Shown in pieces: positions 9,581 through 17,500 of a stretch of 57,198 nt of DNA (position 1 is the first letter of the stretch; each line of letters starts with the position of its first letter). The notes beneath the pieces were generated by a model. It made no database searches and was not told the DNA's origin. It worked only from the letters and a program-made list of their open reading frames with translations. Made by a program: the position numbers and the translations under genes. Source of the DNA: Lachnospiraceae bacterium UBA7205 (GTDB taxonomy: Bacteria > Bacillota > Clostridia > Lachnospirales > Lachnospiraceae); NCBI GenBank assembly GCA_002490665.1, contig DKUL01000073.1, positions 15,360 through 72,557 on the forward strand. Direction: 5' to 3'.

Positions 9581-9609
9581 TTGACTTCACTTGTTGGGAC
9601 TGTTACAAT
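9581..9609 (+). promoter_or_regulatory. Strong sigma-A promoter for the TSCPD gene
   Basis: TTGACT at 9581-9586, a 17-base spacer, then TACAAT at 9604-9609 preceded by the extended -10 dinucleotide TG (9601-9602). This is close to consensus and leaves a leader of about 88 bases before the TSCPD start. Confidence 0.75.
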
Positions 9610-9625
9610 TTTTATTATGAATGAC

Positions 9626-9681
9626 ATATCCTGCCAGTTTTTTTCATATCTAAAAGTGGCAGGATATATGACAAATTTTTT
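9626..9681 (+). promoter_or_regulatory. Leader hairpin plus U-tract, possible attenuator
   Basis: ATATCCTGCCA (9626-9636) pairs perfectly with TGGCAGGATAT (9657-9667) around a 20-base loop, and a T7-T8 run follows at about 9675-9682, just before the ribosome binding site. The arrangement is that of a transcription attenuator or a hairpin in a small regulated leader. The trigger is unknown. Confidence 0.5.
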
Positions 9682-9703
9682 TATGAAAGGTCAGGTAGAA
9701 TTT

Positions 9704-9961
9704 ATGCAATACAAGACAAGCGGCACCTGCTCACAGCTGATTGATTTTGAGGTTGACGGGGATGTGATAAAATCCGTTGCGTTCACAGGCGGATGTAACG
9801 GCAATTTACAGGGAATCTCGGCACTCGTCACTGGCATGAAAGTGGACGACGCCATCTCAAAGCTCAAAGGAATCAAGTGCGGTTTCAAAAGCACCTCCTG
9901 TCCGGACCAGCTGGCTCATGCGCTGGAGCAGTACAAGGACACATCACCCAAAAGTGAATAA
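9704..9961 (+). CDS. TSCPD domain-containing protein (TIGR03905-like)
   Basis: An 85-residue protein that consists entirely of a TSCPD domain. It opens with KTSGTCSQLIDFEVDGD, continues with FTGGCNGNLQGISALVTGM, and ends with the name-giving motif STSCPDQLAHAL. TSCPD modules occur alone and at the C-terminus of B12-type ribonucleotide reductases, where the cysteines (here in the TC, GGC, KC and SCPD contexts) may bind metal or act in redox. The stand-alone protein has no established function. I start at ATG 9704, nine bases after AAAGGTCAGG, because this gives the usual family length; upstream in-frame ATGs would add a leader overlapping the hairpin. It is monocistronic with its own strong promoter and leader. 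Confidence 0.85.
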   Translation: MQYKTSGTCSQLIDFEVDGDVIKSVAFTGGCNGNLQGISALVTGMKVDDAISKLKGIKCGFKSTSCPDQLAHALEQYKDTSPKSE

Positions 9962-10021
9962 TAATCCGGCAACTCTATATTACATACTGGAGAAAAAATT
10001 TTTTTTGAATATACTATCACT

Positions 10022-10042
10022 AGAGCGTGTTTGAAAAGTATT
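10022..10042 (+). repeat. Short dispersed repeat, copy 1
   Basis: The sequence AGAGCGTGTTTGAAAAGTAT here recurs in similar form at 13346 (AGGGCATGTTTGAAAAATGA) and more weakly at 11188. This copy sits in the leader of murG and its GCGTGT can pair with ACACG downstream. Confidence 0.45.
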
Positions 10043-10083
10043 TCCGGACACGTTCCAGAGAAAAAATCGGAGGCTTTAAAATT

Positions 10084-11187
10084 ATGAAACGCATCGTTTT
10101 CACTGGCGGCGGTTCCGCCGGACATGTGACTCCAAACATTGCTCTTTTTCCCAGGCTCAAAAGCATGGGATATGATATACACTATATCGGTTCTTACGAA
10201 GGCATTGAAAGGAAACTGATAGAGGATTACCGCATTCCATATTACGGCATATCAACAGGTAAGCTCAGAAGATATTTTGATGTGAAAAATTTCAGCGACC
10301 CATTCCGTGTCCTGAAAGGCTTTGCCGAAGCCAGAAAAATTTTAAAGACACTCAGGCCTGATGTGGTCTTTAGCAAGGGAGGATTTGTCAGCGTTCCCGT
10401 GGTGCGCGCAGCCGCGATGCTGAAAATCCCATGCATTATCCATGAATCAGACATGACACCCGGTCTGGCAAACAATCTGTGCATACCTGTTGCGCAGAAG
10501 GTCTGCTGCAATTTCCCCGAAACCATGCAGGAGCTTCCTGCCGAAAAAGCGATTCTCACCGGCTCTCCGATTCGCAACGAGCTCACGAGGGGAACCCGCG
10601 AGAAGGGACTTGAGATGTGCGGCTTCAACATGGCAAAGCCTGTCATCATGGTCATAGGCGGAAGCCTTGGCGCTGCCGGTGTCAACAAACTGGTTCGCGA
10701 GGCACTCCCCAGGCTTCTCGAGGATTTTCAGATTGTCCACATCTGCGGCAAGGAAAAAATAGACAATCTGCTGCTTAACACAAAAGGCTACAAACAGTTT
10801 GAGTATGTAAAGGAAGACCTGAAGGATTTGTTTGCGATGGCTGACATTGTCATCTCGCGCGCGGGGGCAAATGCCATCTGCGAGCTTCTGGCGCTGCGCA
10901 AGCCAAACCTCCTGATACCACTTCCTGCCCACGCAAGCCGGGGGGACCAGATTCTGAACGCGAAAAGCTTTGAATCACAGGGCTTTTCAATGGTTGCCGA
11001 CGAGGATTACCTCACTGCCGTCACCTTGACCGAAAAAGTGCATGAATTGTACTTTACAAGGCAGTCCTATGTCGAGGCAATGCAGAACAGCAAAATCAAG
11101 GATTCCATCGAAACAATTACTGCACTGATAGAGGAAACCGTAAACAACAGTGCGGCGAACAGAAAAAACAAAAAGCCTAGCATATAA
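10084..11187 (+). CDS. murG: MurG: UDP-GlcNAc--undecaprenyl-PP-MurNAc-pentapeptide GlcNAc transferase
   Basis: A 367-residue GT28 glycosyltransferase that converts lipid I to lipid II on the inner face of the membrane in peptidoglycan synthesis. The N-terminal glycine-rich loop reads GGGSAGHVTPN. The acceptor domain includes RPDVVFSKGGFVSVPVV, the hinge and donor-site motif GGSLGAAGVN follows, and the UDP-GlcNAc site reads SRAGANAICELLALRKPNLLIPLP. The length is normal. ATG 10084 is chosen because GGAGG lies at 10068-10072. The gene stands alone, outside a dcw cluster, which is frequent in Clostridia; a second mur-type gene (MraY family) lies at 38 kb. A bidirectional terminator follows. Family assignment is strong; some clostridia carry more than one MurG-like protein, so this may not be the only one. 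Confidence 0.88.
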   Translation: MKRIVFTGGGSAGHVTPNIALFPRLKSMGYDIHYIGSYEGIERKLIEDYRIPYYGISTGKLRRYFDVKNFSDPFRVLKGFAEARKILKTLRPDVVFSKGGFVSVPVVRAAAMLKIPCIIHESDMTPGLANNLCIPVAQKVCCNFPETMQELPAEKAILTGSPIRNELTRGTREKGLEMCGFNMAKPVIMVIGGSLGAAGVNKLVREALPRLLEDFQIVHICGKEKIDNLLLNTKGYKQFEYVKEDLKDLFAMADIVISRAGANAICELLALRKPNLLIPLPAHASRGDQILNAKSFESQGFSMVADEDYLTAVTLTEKVHELYFTRQSYVEAMQNSKIKDSIETITALIEETVNNSAANRKNKKPSI

Positions 11188-11220
11188 TAGAGCATATTTG
11201 TAAAATGCTCCAGAACAACC

Positions 11221-11249
11221 AAAAACCATCGCGAACCACGATGGTTTTT
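11221..11249. terminator. Bidirectional terminator between murG and the HIT gene
   Basis: AAAAACCATCG (11221-11231) pairs perfectly with CGATGGTTTTT (11239-11249). T5 follows the stem on both strands, serving the two convergent genes. Confidence 0.85.
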
Positions 11250-11272
11250 GTTAACTGATTCGATTGGAACCA

Positions 11273-11683
11273 TTATCCTGCAATCACGTCCCTGACCGCG
11301 TCAATTTCCTCCGGCGTCATCCCACATGGTTTCATTACAAGGCTCTGGTTGTCGTCATTATATCTGGGTATCAGATGCACATGAAAATGAAACACGGTCT
11401 GGCCTGCCACTTCATTATTGTTCTGAACCACATTAAACCCGTCACATCCCAGTTTTTCCGTCATTGCCACTGCCATCTTCTTTGCCAGCGGAAGTACTTT
11501 TGCTGCCGTGTCTTCATCAATCTCATACAAATTCCGAAAATGATTTTTTGGCAGAATCAGCGCATGTCCTTTTGTTGCAGGACTCAGGTCGAGAATCACA
11601 CGAAAGGCATCATCCTCATACAATGTCCTCGACGGTATTTCCCCATTTGCAATCTTACAAAAAATGCAGTTGTCGTCTTTCAT
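11273..11683 (-). CDS. HIT family nucleotide-binding protein
   Basis: A 136-residue histidine-triad protein. It starts with the HIT zinc-type signature CIFCKIANGEIPSRT, has the substrate loop GHALILPKNHF, and carries the triad itself as GQTVFHFHVHLIPR. HIT proteins of the HinT branch hydrolyse adenosine 5'-phosphoramidates and related nucleotides in the cytoplasm. ATG 11683 is preferred over an upstream in-frame ATG because GTGAGGA lies about nine bases before it and it matches the usual family length. It follows the flavodoxin-SCP2 gene by 43 bases on the same strand and ends at the bidirectional terminator, so it is probably the last gene of a three-gene unit with the rhomboid. Confidence 0.88.
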   Translation of the reverse strand: MKDDNCIFCKIANGEIPSRTLYEDDAFRVILDLSPATKGHALILPKNHFRNLYEIDEDTAAKVLPLAKKMAVAMTEKLGCDGFNVVQNNNEVAGQTVFHFHVHLIPRYNDDNQSLVMKPCGMTPEEIDAVRDVIAG

Positions 11684-11726
11684 TTTCCATTTCCTCACTT
11701 TCTCTATTTCATGTTTTTGCAATCCC

Positions 11727-12710
11727 TTAATTGTACAGCAGGTCAAGTGTCCGGAGCACCTTGAAGTCGCCCTTCATCTTCATGTCACCGGACATAAATG
11801 CCTTCTGGAATGTCATCTTTCCCTGCATGATATCGTTCATGACATCCGCCGACACCTGCATCTCCACGTCAAAATCATCCACATTTCCATAATAGCATTC
11901 CATCTGGGTGTGATTTACCTTTACAATGAGCGGCAGGTTCGTCTGCGGCATGATAAACTTGTACACTGCCTCAAACCCCGGCTGCGGATGAAAGCGCTCC
12001 CGCAGCTCCTGCAAAAACATGGTGCTGTCAGGCTCCTTCACATTCATCAAGTCCTTGAACATGCTGGCAAGCTCCTGGATATCCTCCTTCTGCTTCTGTA
12101 CATAGAGGTCATCGCTGGCAAGCTCGGACAGCTGCTCTGCCTCCTGCGGTGTCAGGTTCAGGCTCTGGGTAAACGTCACTTTCTGCTTCACTGCATGGTT
12201 GCTGTTTGGAAATACGGGCATCTTCTGGTTGATGGAACGGTACATGTGTTCCATGCGCTTTTCTATGACACGGTCGTATCCCGCATTCTGCTCCAGCTCA
12301 GACACGTCGGCAATATAGCCACAGATGCCGGTCACCGGACGCCCGCCTAAAATCTCCCACGCTTCCACAAGATGCTTCAGGGCATCATGCTCGCCGTAAG
12401 TAGTCGCCATGACAACCGGACACATGTATATATTCGATATTTTTTCCTTATCCCCATACAGCCAGCATGAATCCAGAAACTGCTGCATATATCCACCAAT
12501 TCCATACCACTCCACTGTAGTGGCAAGTATGACCCCATCTACATCCTTGAGTGTCTGCGGCAGTGTAACGATATTGTTCTTAAACTCATACAGGTCATAG
12601 CGCTCCACACTGACGTTGAGCTCGCGCAGAACCTCCTGTATTTTATTGAGTACATACAGCGTCGGATCCCCAATCAGACCTCTTGCTCCATAGTAAATAT
12701 TAATTTTCAC
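11727..12710 (-). CDS. Flavodoxin-like/NADPH-dependent FMN reductase fused to an SCP2-like domain
   Basis: A 327-residue fusion. Residues 1-~150 look like a flavodoxin-fold FMN reductase: beta-1 KINIYYGARG, then DGVILATTVEWYGIGGYMQQFLDSC, and CPVVMATTYGEHDALKHL. A linker with a predicted coiled coil follows. The last ~110 residues resemble an SCP2/sterol-carrier-like pocket (FIMPQTNLPLIVKVNHTQ, then GKMTFQKAFMSGDMKMKGDF, which matches the G.....F..G.....GD pattern of the family). The substrate is unknown; a flavin redox domain tethered to a lipid-pocket domain suggests a hydrophobic substrate. It starts with GTG, and GTGA overlaps the rhomboid stop, so translation is probably coupled. Confidence 0.75.
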   Translation of the reverse strand: MKINIYYGARGLIGDPTLYVLNKIQEVLRELNVSVERYDLYEFKNNIVTLPQTLKDVDGVILATTVEWYGIGGYMQQFLDSCWLYGDKEKISNIYMCPVVMATTYGEHDALKHLVEAWEILGGRPVTGICGYIADVSELEQNAGYDRVIEKRMEHMYRSINQKMPVFPNSNHAVKQKVTFTQSLNLTPQEAEQLSELASDDLYVQKQKEDIQELASMFKDLMNVKEPDSTMFLQELRERFHPQPGFEAVYKFIMPQTNLPLIVKVNHTQMECYYGNVDDFDVEMQVSADVMNDIMQGKMTFQKAFMSGDMKMKGDFKVLRTLDLLYN

Positions 12711-13324
12711 CCTCTGTATCCTCCCATATTCTTATTGAAAAGGTGTCCCATGGCATTCATCACTGCCATAACCAGTATGCCGCACATCAGTCCGCCCACA
12801 TGCGCCGCATTGTCAACCCGCTCCGCCCTTGCGCCCGAATAGACCATATACACGATCGCAAACGCGATTCTTCCGATTGAGATATTCCGGTATCTGCCGT
12901 GATGGATAATGACCAGAATCAGCAGCGCGCCAATCAGGCCGAAAATCGCACCGCTTGCGCCGACCGCATCATAGATATCCGCTGTCAGGACGGAGTAGAG
13001 CAGCGAAACTGCCCCCGCACCGAATCCGGAAATCAGGTACACGACAAGAAACCGGAAATGGCCGATTGCGCATTCCACCATCTGTCCAAGCCCAATCAGA
13101 AAAATCATGTTGCTGACAATATGGTCAATGTCGGCGTGCAGGAACATACAAGTCGCAAGCCTATAGTACTGCCTGCCCACAATAATCTTCTCCGCATTCA
13201 TGCTGCCGGCATCGTACAGAAGCTGTCCTGTCTGTGTGCACAGGATGTATGCGGCGGCGTTTATTACAAAAAGTATCAGCGTAGCAGAATAGCTGCGCCA
13301 TGTTATTATTTTCTCTGTTTCCAA
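12707..13324 (-). CDS. Rhomboid-family intramembrane serine protease
   Basis: A 205-residue membrane protein with about six transmembrane segments. The catalytic serine is in GASGAIFG (Ser124) and the catalytic histidine in DNAAHVGG (His175). The L1-loop/TM2 region has the conserved HADIDHIVSNMIFL, equivalent to the family HxxxxHxxxN. Rhomboids cleave single-pass membrane proteins within the bilayer. The first codon is TTG at 13324, preceded by AAGGTGAG; no in-frame ATG upstream fits. The stop overlaps the next gene's GTG by four bases. A link between the protease and the redox/SCP2 protein is suggested only by coupling. Confidence 0.88.
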   Translation of the reverse strand: METEKIITWRSYSATLILFVINAAAYILCTQTGQLLYDAGSMNAEKIIVGRQYYRLATCMFLHADIDHIVSNMIFLIGLGQMVECAIGHFRFLVVYLISGFGAGAVSLLYSVLTADIYDAVGASGAIFGLIGALLILVIIHHGRYRNISIGRIAFAIVYMVYSGARAERVDNAAHVGGLMCGILVMAVMNAMGHLFNKNMGGYRG

Positions 13325-13345
13325 TATCTCACCTTTTCAATCTAT

Positions 13346-13368
13346 AGGGCATGTTTGAAAAATGATTC
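13346..13368 (+). repeat. Short dispersed repeat, copy 2
   Basis: AGGGCATGTTTGAAAAATGA matches the repeat at 10022 in the same orientation. It lies in the short gap between the AHH-type nuclease gene and the rhomboid gene. Confidence 0.4.
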
Positions 13369-13374
13369 TCACAA

Positions 13375-14046
13375 TCACATATTGTCCAGACAGTCCGCAT
13401 CAGAGTCCAGAATGGTCCTCCTTATCAAAGGTTCATAATTCTGACAGTCTGCAACCGTCCGAATATGATTTGCATTAATAAGCCTAAGCAGCTTTGCGTC
13501 ATATGCATTATGATTCCTCGCCCGGCCATTCCGGTGCAGTATGGCTGGGGCATCCCCGCTATATTGATGTACTATTTCATCGCTTCCTGTCTCAGGATCG
13601 CTGACACTCGCCCCATTCAGCATAATTCCGTTCCATGCCTCATTAAATAAGTCTTTGTATTGACCATTATTATCCAGCTTCTTATCCCGAACAATATTTC
13701 CAGGAAAAATATGGTGTGCCTCGCCGCTTTTGCCATTAGCATCCAGATTCCTTCTAAGTGCAGGCGCACTTAAATATTGCTCATGCTGGTTTTCACAGTA
13801 CGAAGTATCCCCAGAATCATCCGGCTCATAGTTCCCGCATCTACATGCATTCAGTGTTGCACCACAGTTTAAGCACCGCTTCACCATCTGAACAACACTT
13901 CCCTCTTTCCCCGCAGGACAATACCCCAGTTTTATATTCCTGTCTGCAAAGCGGTCTCCCTGACGCAGCATCTGTGACGGCATATTGTTTCGTTTCGTAT
14001 TTCCAAGTCTGCGAGCTGATTTACTTCCTGCTTTCAATTCATACAT
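13375..14046 (-). CDS. AHH/HNH-type nuclease protein (toxin-like domain)
   Basis: A 223-residue protein. The C-terminal half has the motif GEAHHIFPGNIVRD, followed by FNEAWNGIMLNG, and later HQYSGDAPAILHRNGRARNHNAY. This matches the AHH subgroup of the HNH/EndoVII superfamily, which normally forms the C-terminal toxin tip of polymorphic secreted toxins; the second His of AHH and the distal HRNGRARNH are the probable catalytic residues. The middle has a Cys cluster (RCLNCGATLNACRC) that could be a zinc site. The N-terminus has no signal or secretion domain. GAGAGGAG precedes ATG 14046. I see no small immunity gene beside it, so it is either an orphan or a cytoplasmic nuclease with another role. 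Confidence 0.7.
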   Translation of the reverse strand: MYELKAGSKSARRLGNTKRNNMPSQMLRQGDRFADRNIKLGYCPAGKEGSVVQMVKRCLNCGATLNACRCGNYEPDDSGDTSYCENQHEQYLSAPALRRNLDANGKSGEAHHIFPGNIVRDKKLDNNGQYKDLFNEAWNGIMLNGASVSDPETGSDEIVHQYSGDAPAILHRNGRARNHNAYDAKLLRLINANHIRTVADCQNYEPLIRRTILDSDADCLDNM

Positions 14047-14088
14047 TGTCTCATACTCCTCTCTGCATGCCGCTGTCTTTCTCGTACG

Positions 14089-14094
14089 ATTATA
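14089..14094 (-). promoter_or_regulatory. Extended -10 promoter of the AHH nuclease gene
   Basis: On the minus strand the sequence reads TGGTATAAT, an extended -10 element, about 42 bases before the start codon. The -35 region (TACACG at 17 bases) is poor, as tolerated with an extended -10. Confidence 0.5.
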
Positions 14095-14176
14095 CCATAC
14101 ATTTTAAATTTCGTGTACCCCATAATCACGTCAGGACAAGACCGTGTTTTACATGGCTTGATGCATCTGCGCCTAA

Positions 14177-14204
14177 GCGGTCAGTCTTTTCGACCGCCAG
14201 TATA
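14177..14204. repeat. Dispersed hairpin repeat (copy A)
   Basis: GCGGTC (14177-14182) pairs with GACCGC (14192-14197); the loop is AGTCTTTTC. The 18-base core GGTCAGTCTTTTCGACCG plus CAGTATA is repeated at 24324-24350 with a single change. It lies between the divergent promoters of the AHH and glucosaminidase genes. Confidence 0.65.
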
Positions 14205-14226
14205 TATCATTGGTAAAACTATCAAA

Positions 14227-14255
14227 TTGACATAATCATTTTATATTGTTAGAAT
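14227..14255 (+). promoter_or_regulatory. Sigma-A promoter of the glucosaminidase gene
   Basis: TTGACA (14227-14232), a 17-base spacer and TAGAAT (14250-14255). The implied transcript has a leader of about 285 bases before ATG 14546, unusually long. Confidence 0.7.
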
Positions 14256-14390
14256 GTACATGTTTCAACAGGCAATACGCAAACCCTAAAACTGGATTTT
14301 GGTTTCATGGCTTCTTTTGTAAAAATTAGGCAAAAATTCATCGCACATTTTATTAACACTATCTAAAATAGCAAGAGCCTTATATAATAT

Positions 14391-14446
14391 TGCAGTTTTT
14401 CATTCACATTATTTAAATTATATACAATTTTGCAGCAAAAACTGCA
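14391..14446 (+). promoter_or_regulatory. Long-range hairpin in the glucosaminidase leader
   Basis: TGCAGTTTTT (14391-14400) pairs perfectly with AAAAACTGCA (14437-14446) around a 36-base AT-rich loop. It sits 100 bases before the start codon. Confidence 0.4.
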
Positions 14447-14545
14447 TCTGGATTTGTCATGTTGAACCATCGAATCGTTGGTCATTTTATAAACATTCTG
14501 AATAAGCAGCAACATTTATTTTACCATAGTAATAGGAGATTGAAA

Positions 14546-17500
14546 ATGTTTTATAAAAAATTTTGTAAAATTTTATCCATTATCATGTGCACTGCAGTCT
14601 GTGCCGGAAGCCCTGCCACTACTTCTTTTGCCGAATCCTTAAACCCGGCATCTGTTCATCTGTCCAAGACATCTTCCGGGTATTCTGTATTGGAAGCGTC
14701 CGCCATGTCCGAAAACGCTTCTGACGAAGTCAGTGCGACAGCCGCTTCGTCCGTGGAAGAATTTCTGTCAGAAGAATCCCCCACGGATTTTTCCACCCCC
14801 GGGCAGACATATGAAAATACTTCTGATACATCTTCCGAAAATGCTCCTGACTCTGCTTCGGAAGCTGTCACGGATGCTCCCTCGGAAAGTTCCTCTGACG
14901 CTTTTTCAGAAAGTCCCTCCACAGAAGAAAACATGACAGAGACTTCCGAACAAGAAACTTCCGAACAAGAGACTTCCGAGCAAGAAACTTCCGAAGCTTC
15001 ATCCACAGAAGAATTATCTACAGAAGATTTATCTACAGAAGAGCCGACCACAGAAGATTTATCCACGGAGGAACTGACCACAGAGGAACAAACCACCGAA
15101 GAAATTTTATCAGCCGAGGAACAGCGCTCCATTGATATGGAAGAAGCCACGGACGCATTTCATCTGCTTTTGCAGGAAAAACAGCTGATGGCGCTGCTCT
15201 ACCATACAGACCGTTACGATGTGGCTCGCAATGCCGGTTCGTATGACAACTCTGTTGCAACGCTGCTAAGCGGACACACTTTGTATATCACCGATGTCGA
15301 AATCCTCGACGACCAGGTCTGGTACCAGGTAAGCTTCTGGATAAACGGGAAAGAGCAGACCGGATATATCGAAGGCTACTACCTCGCCTACTCCGACGAG
15401 GACTGGATTGCATGGGAGCGGGCACATCTTGCAGGCATTTACCCGGACAGCAGGACATACGGCATCACGGCATATCCGGATGCGGTCGGCAAGGCTGACA
15501 CGTCCGATATTGCCGCATTTCCGGCGCTATATCAGGAAGATCTGCGCTCGCTCAAGGAGCAGCATCCCACATGGACCTTTGTCCCGATGTACACCGGACT
15601 GGATTTTGGCACGGCTGTCTCAAATGAGATGGGCGCCAAAAGCCTGATTCAGAATACATCCAGCAATGCCGCAAAGGGCTGGGTCGGAAGCGCATGTCCG
15701 ACAGAAAGCGGATGGTACTATGCGACAAAGCCTGCCGTGATGCATTATATGAATCCCTGCAACTTTCTAACGGAGAACTATATTTTCCAGTTTGAACAGC
15801 TGACCTTTAACAGCTCCTATCACAATGTGTCCGCGATACAGACCTTTCTCAACAACACGTTTATGAAAGGAAAAATACCGTCCGATTCGTCCGGAAGAAC
15901 TTATGCGCAGGCATTTTTTGAGATTGGAAAAAACAGGAGGCTGAGTCCGATTCACCTTGCCTCGCGCGTCTATCAGGAGCAGGGAAGCGGAACATCCGCG
16001 CTGATATCCGGAACATACAAGGGCTTTGAAGGCTATTACAATTATTTTAATGTCGGTGTCAGCGGCTCCTCGACTGAGGAAAAAATCCGCAAGGGACTTA
16101 CCTATGCCAAAGAGAAGGGCTGGAACACCCGCTTCAAGTCCTTGGAGGGCGGCGCCGGAACCATCGGCAATAACTACATCCTAAAAGGACAGGACACCAT
16201 TTATCTTGAAAAATTCAATGTGGATGCCAACAGTCCGTACGGACTTTACAACCACCAGTACATGCAGAATATCCAGGCACCCGCAAGCGAGTCCTCCTCC
16301 ACAAAAAGGATGTATGCAGGTGCAGGAAGTCTTGACTCGGGATTTGTATTCAAAATACCTGTCTATCAGAACATGCCCGGCGAAAAGCCCATCCAAAGCA
16401 TCGCCCTTGACAAGACAGAAGTCATCCTTTACAGACCGGACACCATCGCAGGCAATCCGTCCGAGTACCACTCGACTGCCACACTAAACGTAAGCATCAA
16501 TCCGTCAGACACAACCGATGACAAGACAATTACCTGGACTTCATCCAACCCCAAGGCAGTCTCTGTGAAAGCCGGGGAAAACACACAGACAGCCGTCATC
16601 ACGGCACTTGCGGCAGGGGATGTCACCATCACCGCCAAATCACAGAACAATAAGACTGCAAAGTGCACTGTTCACGTGGAAGCGCCTATTTATAGCCTGC
16701 GAATCACGAATCTCAACACCGACAGCGACGCTCCTGACACATCAGCCACCCTATATGCAGGGCAAAGCCTGACTCTCACGGCAGACTACCTTCCGAAGGA
16801 CACTACCTCTGACACGCGCATTGTCTGGTCGAGCTCGGATCCTTCCGTGGCGGATGTGGATGCCGGAAAAGTAACTGCGCACAAAAAGGGAAGCACAACA
16901 ATCACGGCAACCGTCGCAGGCTTCTCGGCAGACTATGAAATTATTGTCGGCGAGTGCACCGTCCGCTTTCTGGATGCAGACGGAAACGAATTAAAAACGG
17001 TTTCCGCCAGATACGGCTCCTCCATACCAGCAGATGACTTCCCGCAGCTTGCTAGTACCGCAGAAAAACAGTTTATCGGATGGTACACCAAAAAAGACGG
17101 ACAGGGCACACAGTTTGACCCGGACACACCGGTATATGCAGACACCGTCGTACTATATCCCTATTTTGAGGAACAGGGAAAAGGATTTTATGTCATTCCG
17201 GTCGGTGACAAAACATACACCGGCGCGCCAATCAAACCCGAGGTCCTCGTATATGACAGCATCCGCAATGCGGACGGAAGCTTTGAACTCATCCAGCTGA
17301 TTCAGGGACAGGACTACACTGTAACATACAAAAATAACAAGGATGTCAATACATCCGCAAATAAGACGCCCACAATCACGGTAAAGGGAAAGGGAAATTA
17401 CTCCGGCACCGAGTCAGTCACCTTTGATATTCTCCCCAAACCGCTCACGGACCATGACATCACCGCAGACAATGTTTCCGTGGCATACAACGGCAAAGTC

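Larger units (their letters stand above)
14047..14545. other. 499-base intergenic region with divergent promoters
   Basis: No gene is visible. It contains the extended -10 promoter of the AHH gene (minus strand), a dispersed hairpin (14177-14204), a near-consensus sigma-A promoter facing right (14227-14255) and a ~285-base AT-rich leader with one clear long-range hairpin (14391-14446) before the glucosaminidase gene. Confidence 0.7.

Noticed and set aside
14250..14545. ydaO-type c-di-AMP riboswitch before the wall hydrolase
   Set aside because: The leader is AT-rich and lacks the conserved ydaO core as far as I can read it.
14656..15150. Ser/Val-rich antisense frame
   Set aside because: It is the complement of the low-complexity stalk of the glucosaminidase.
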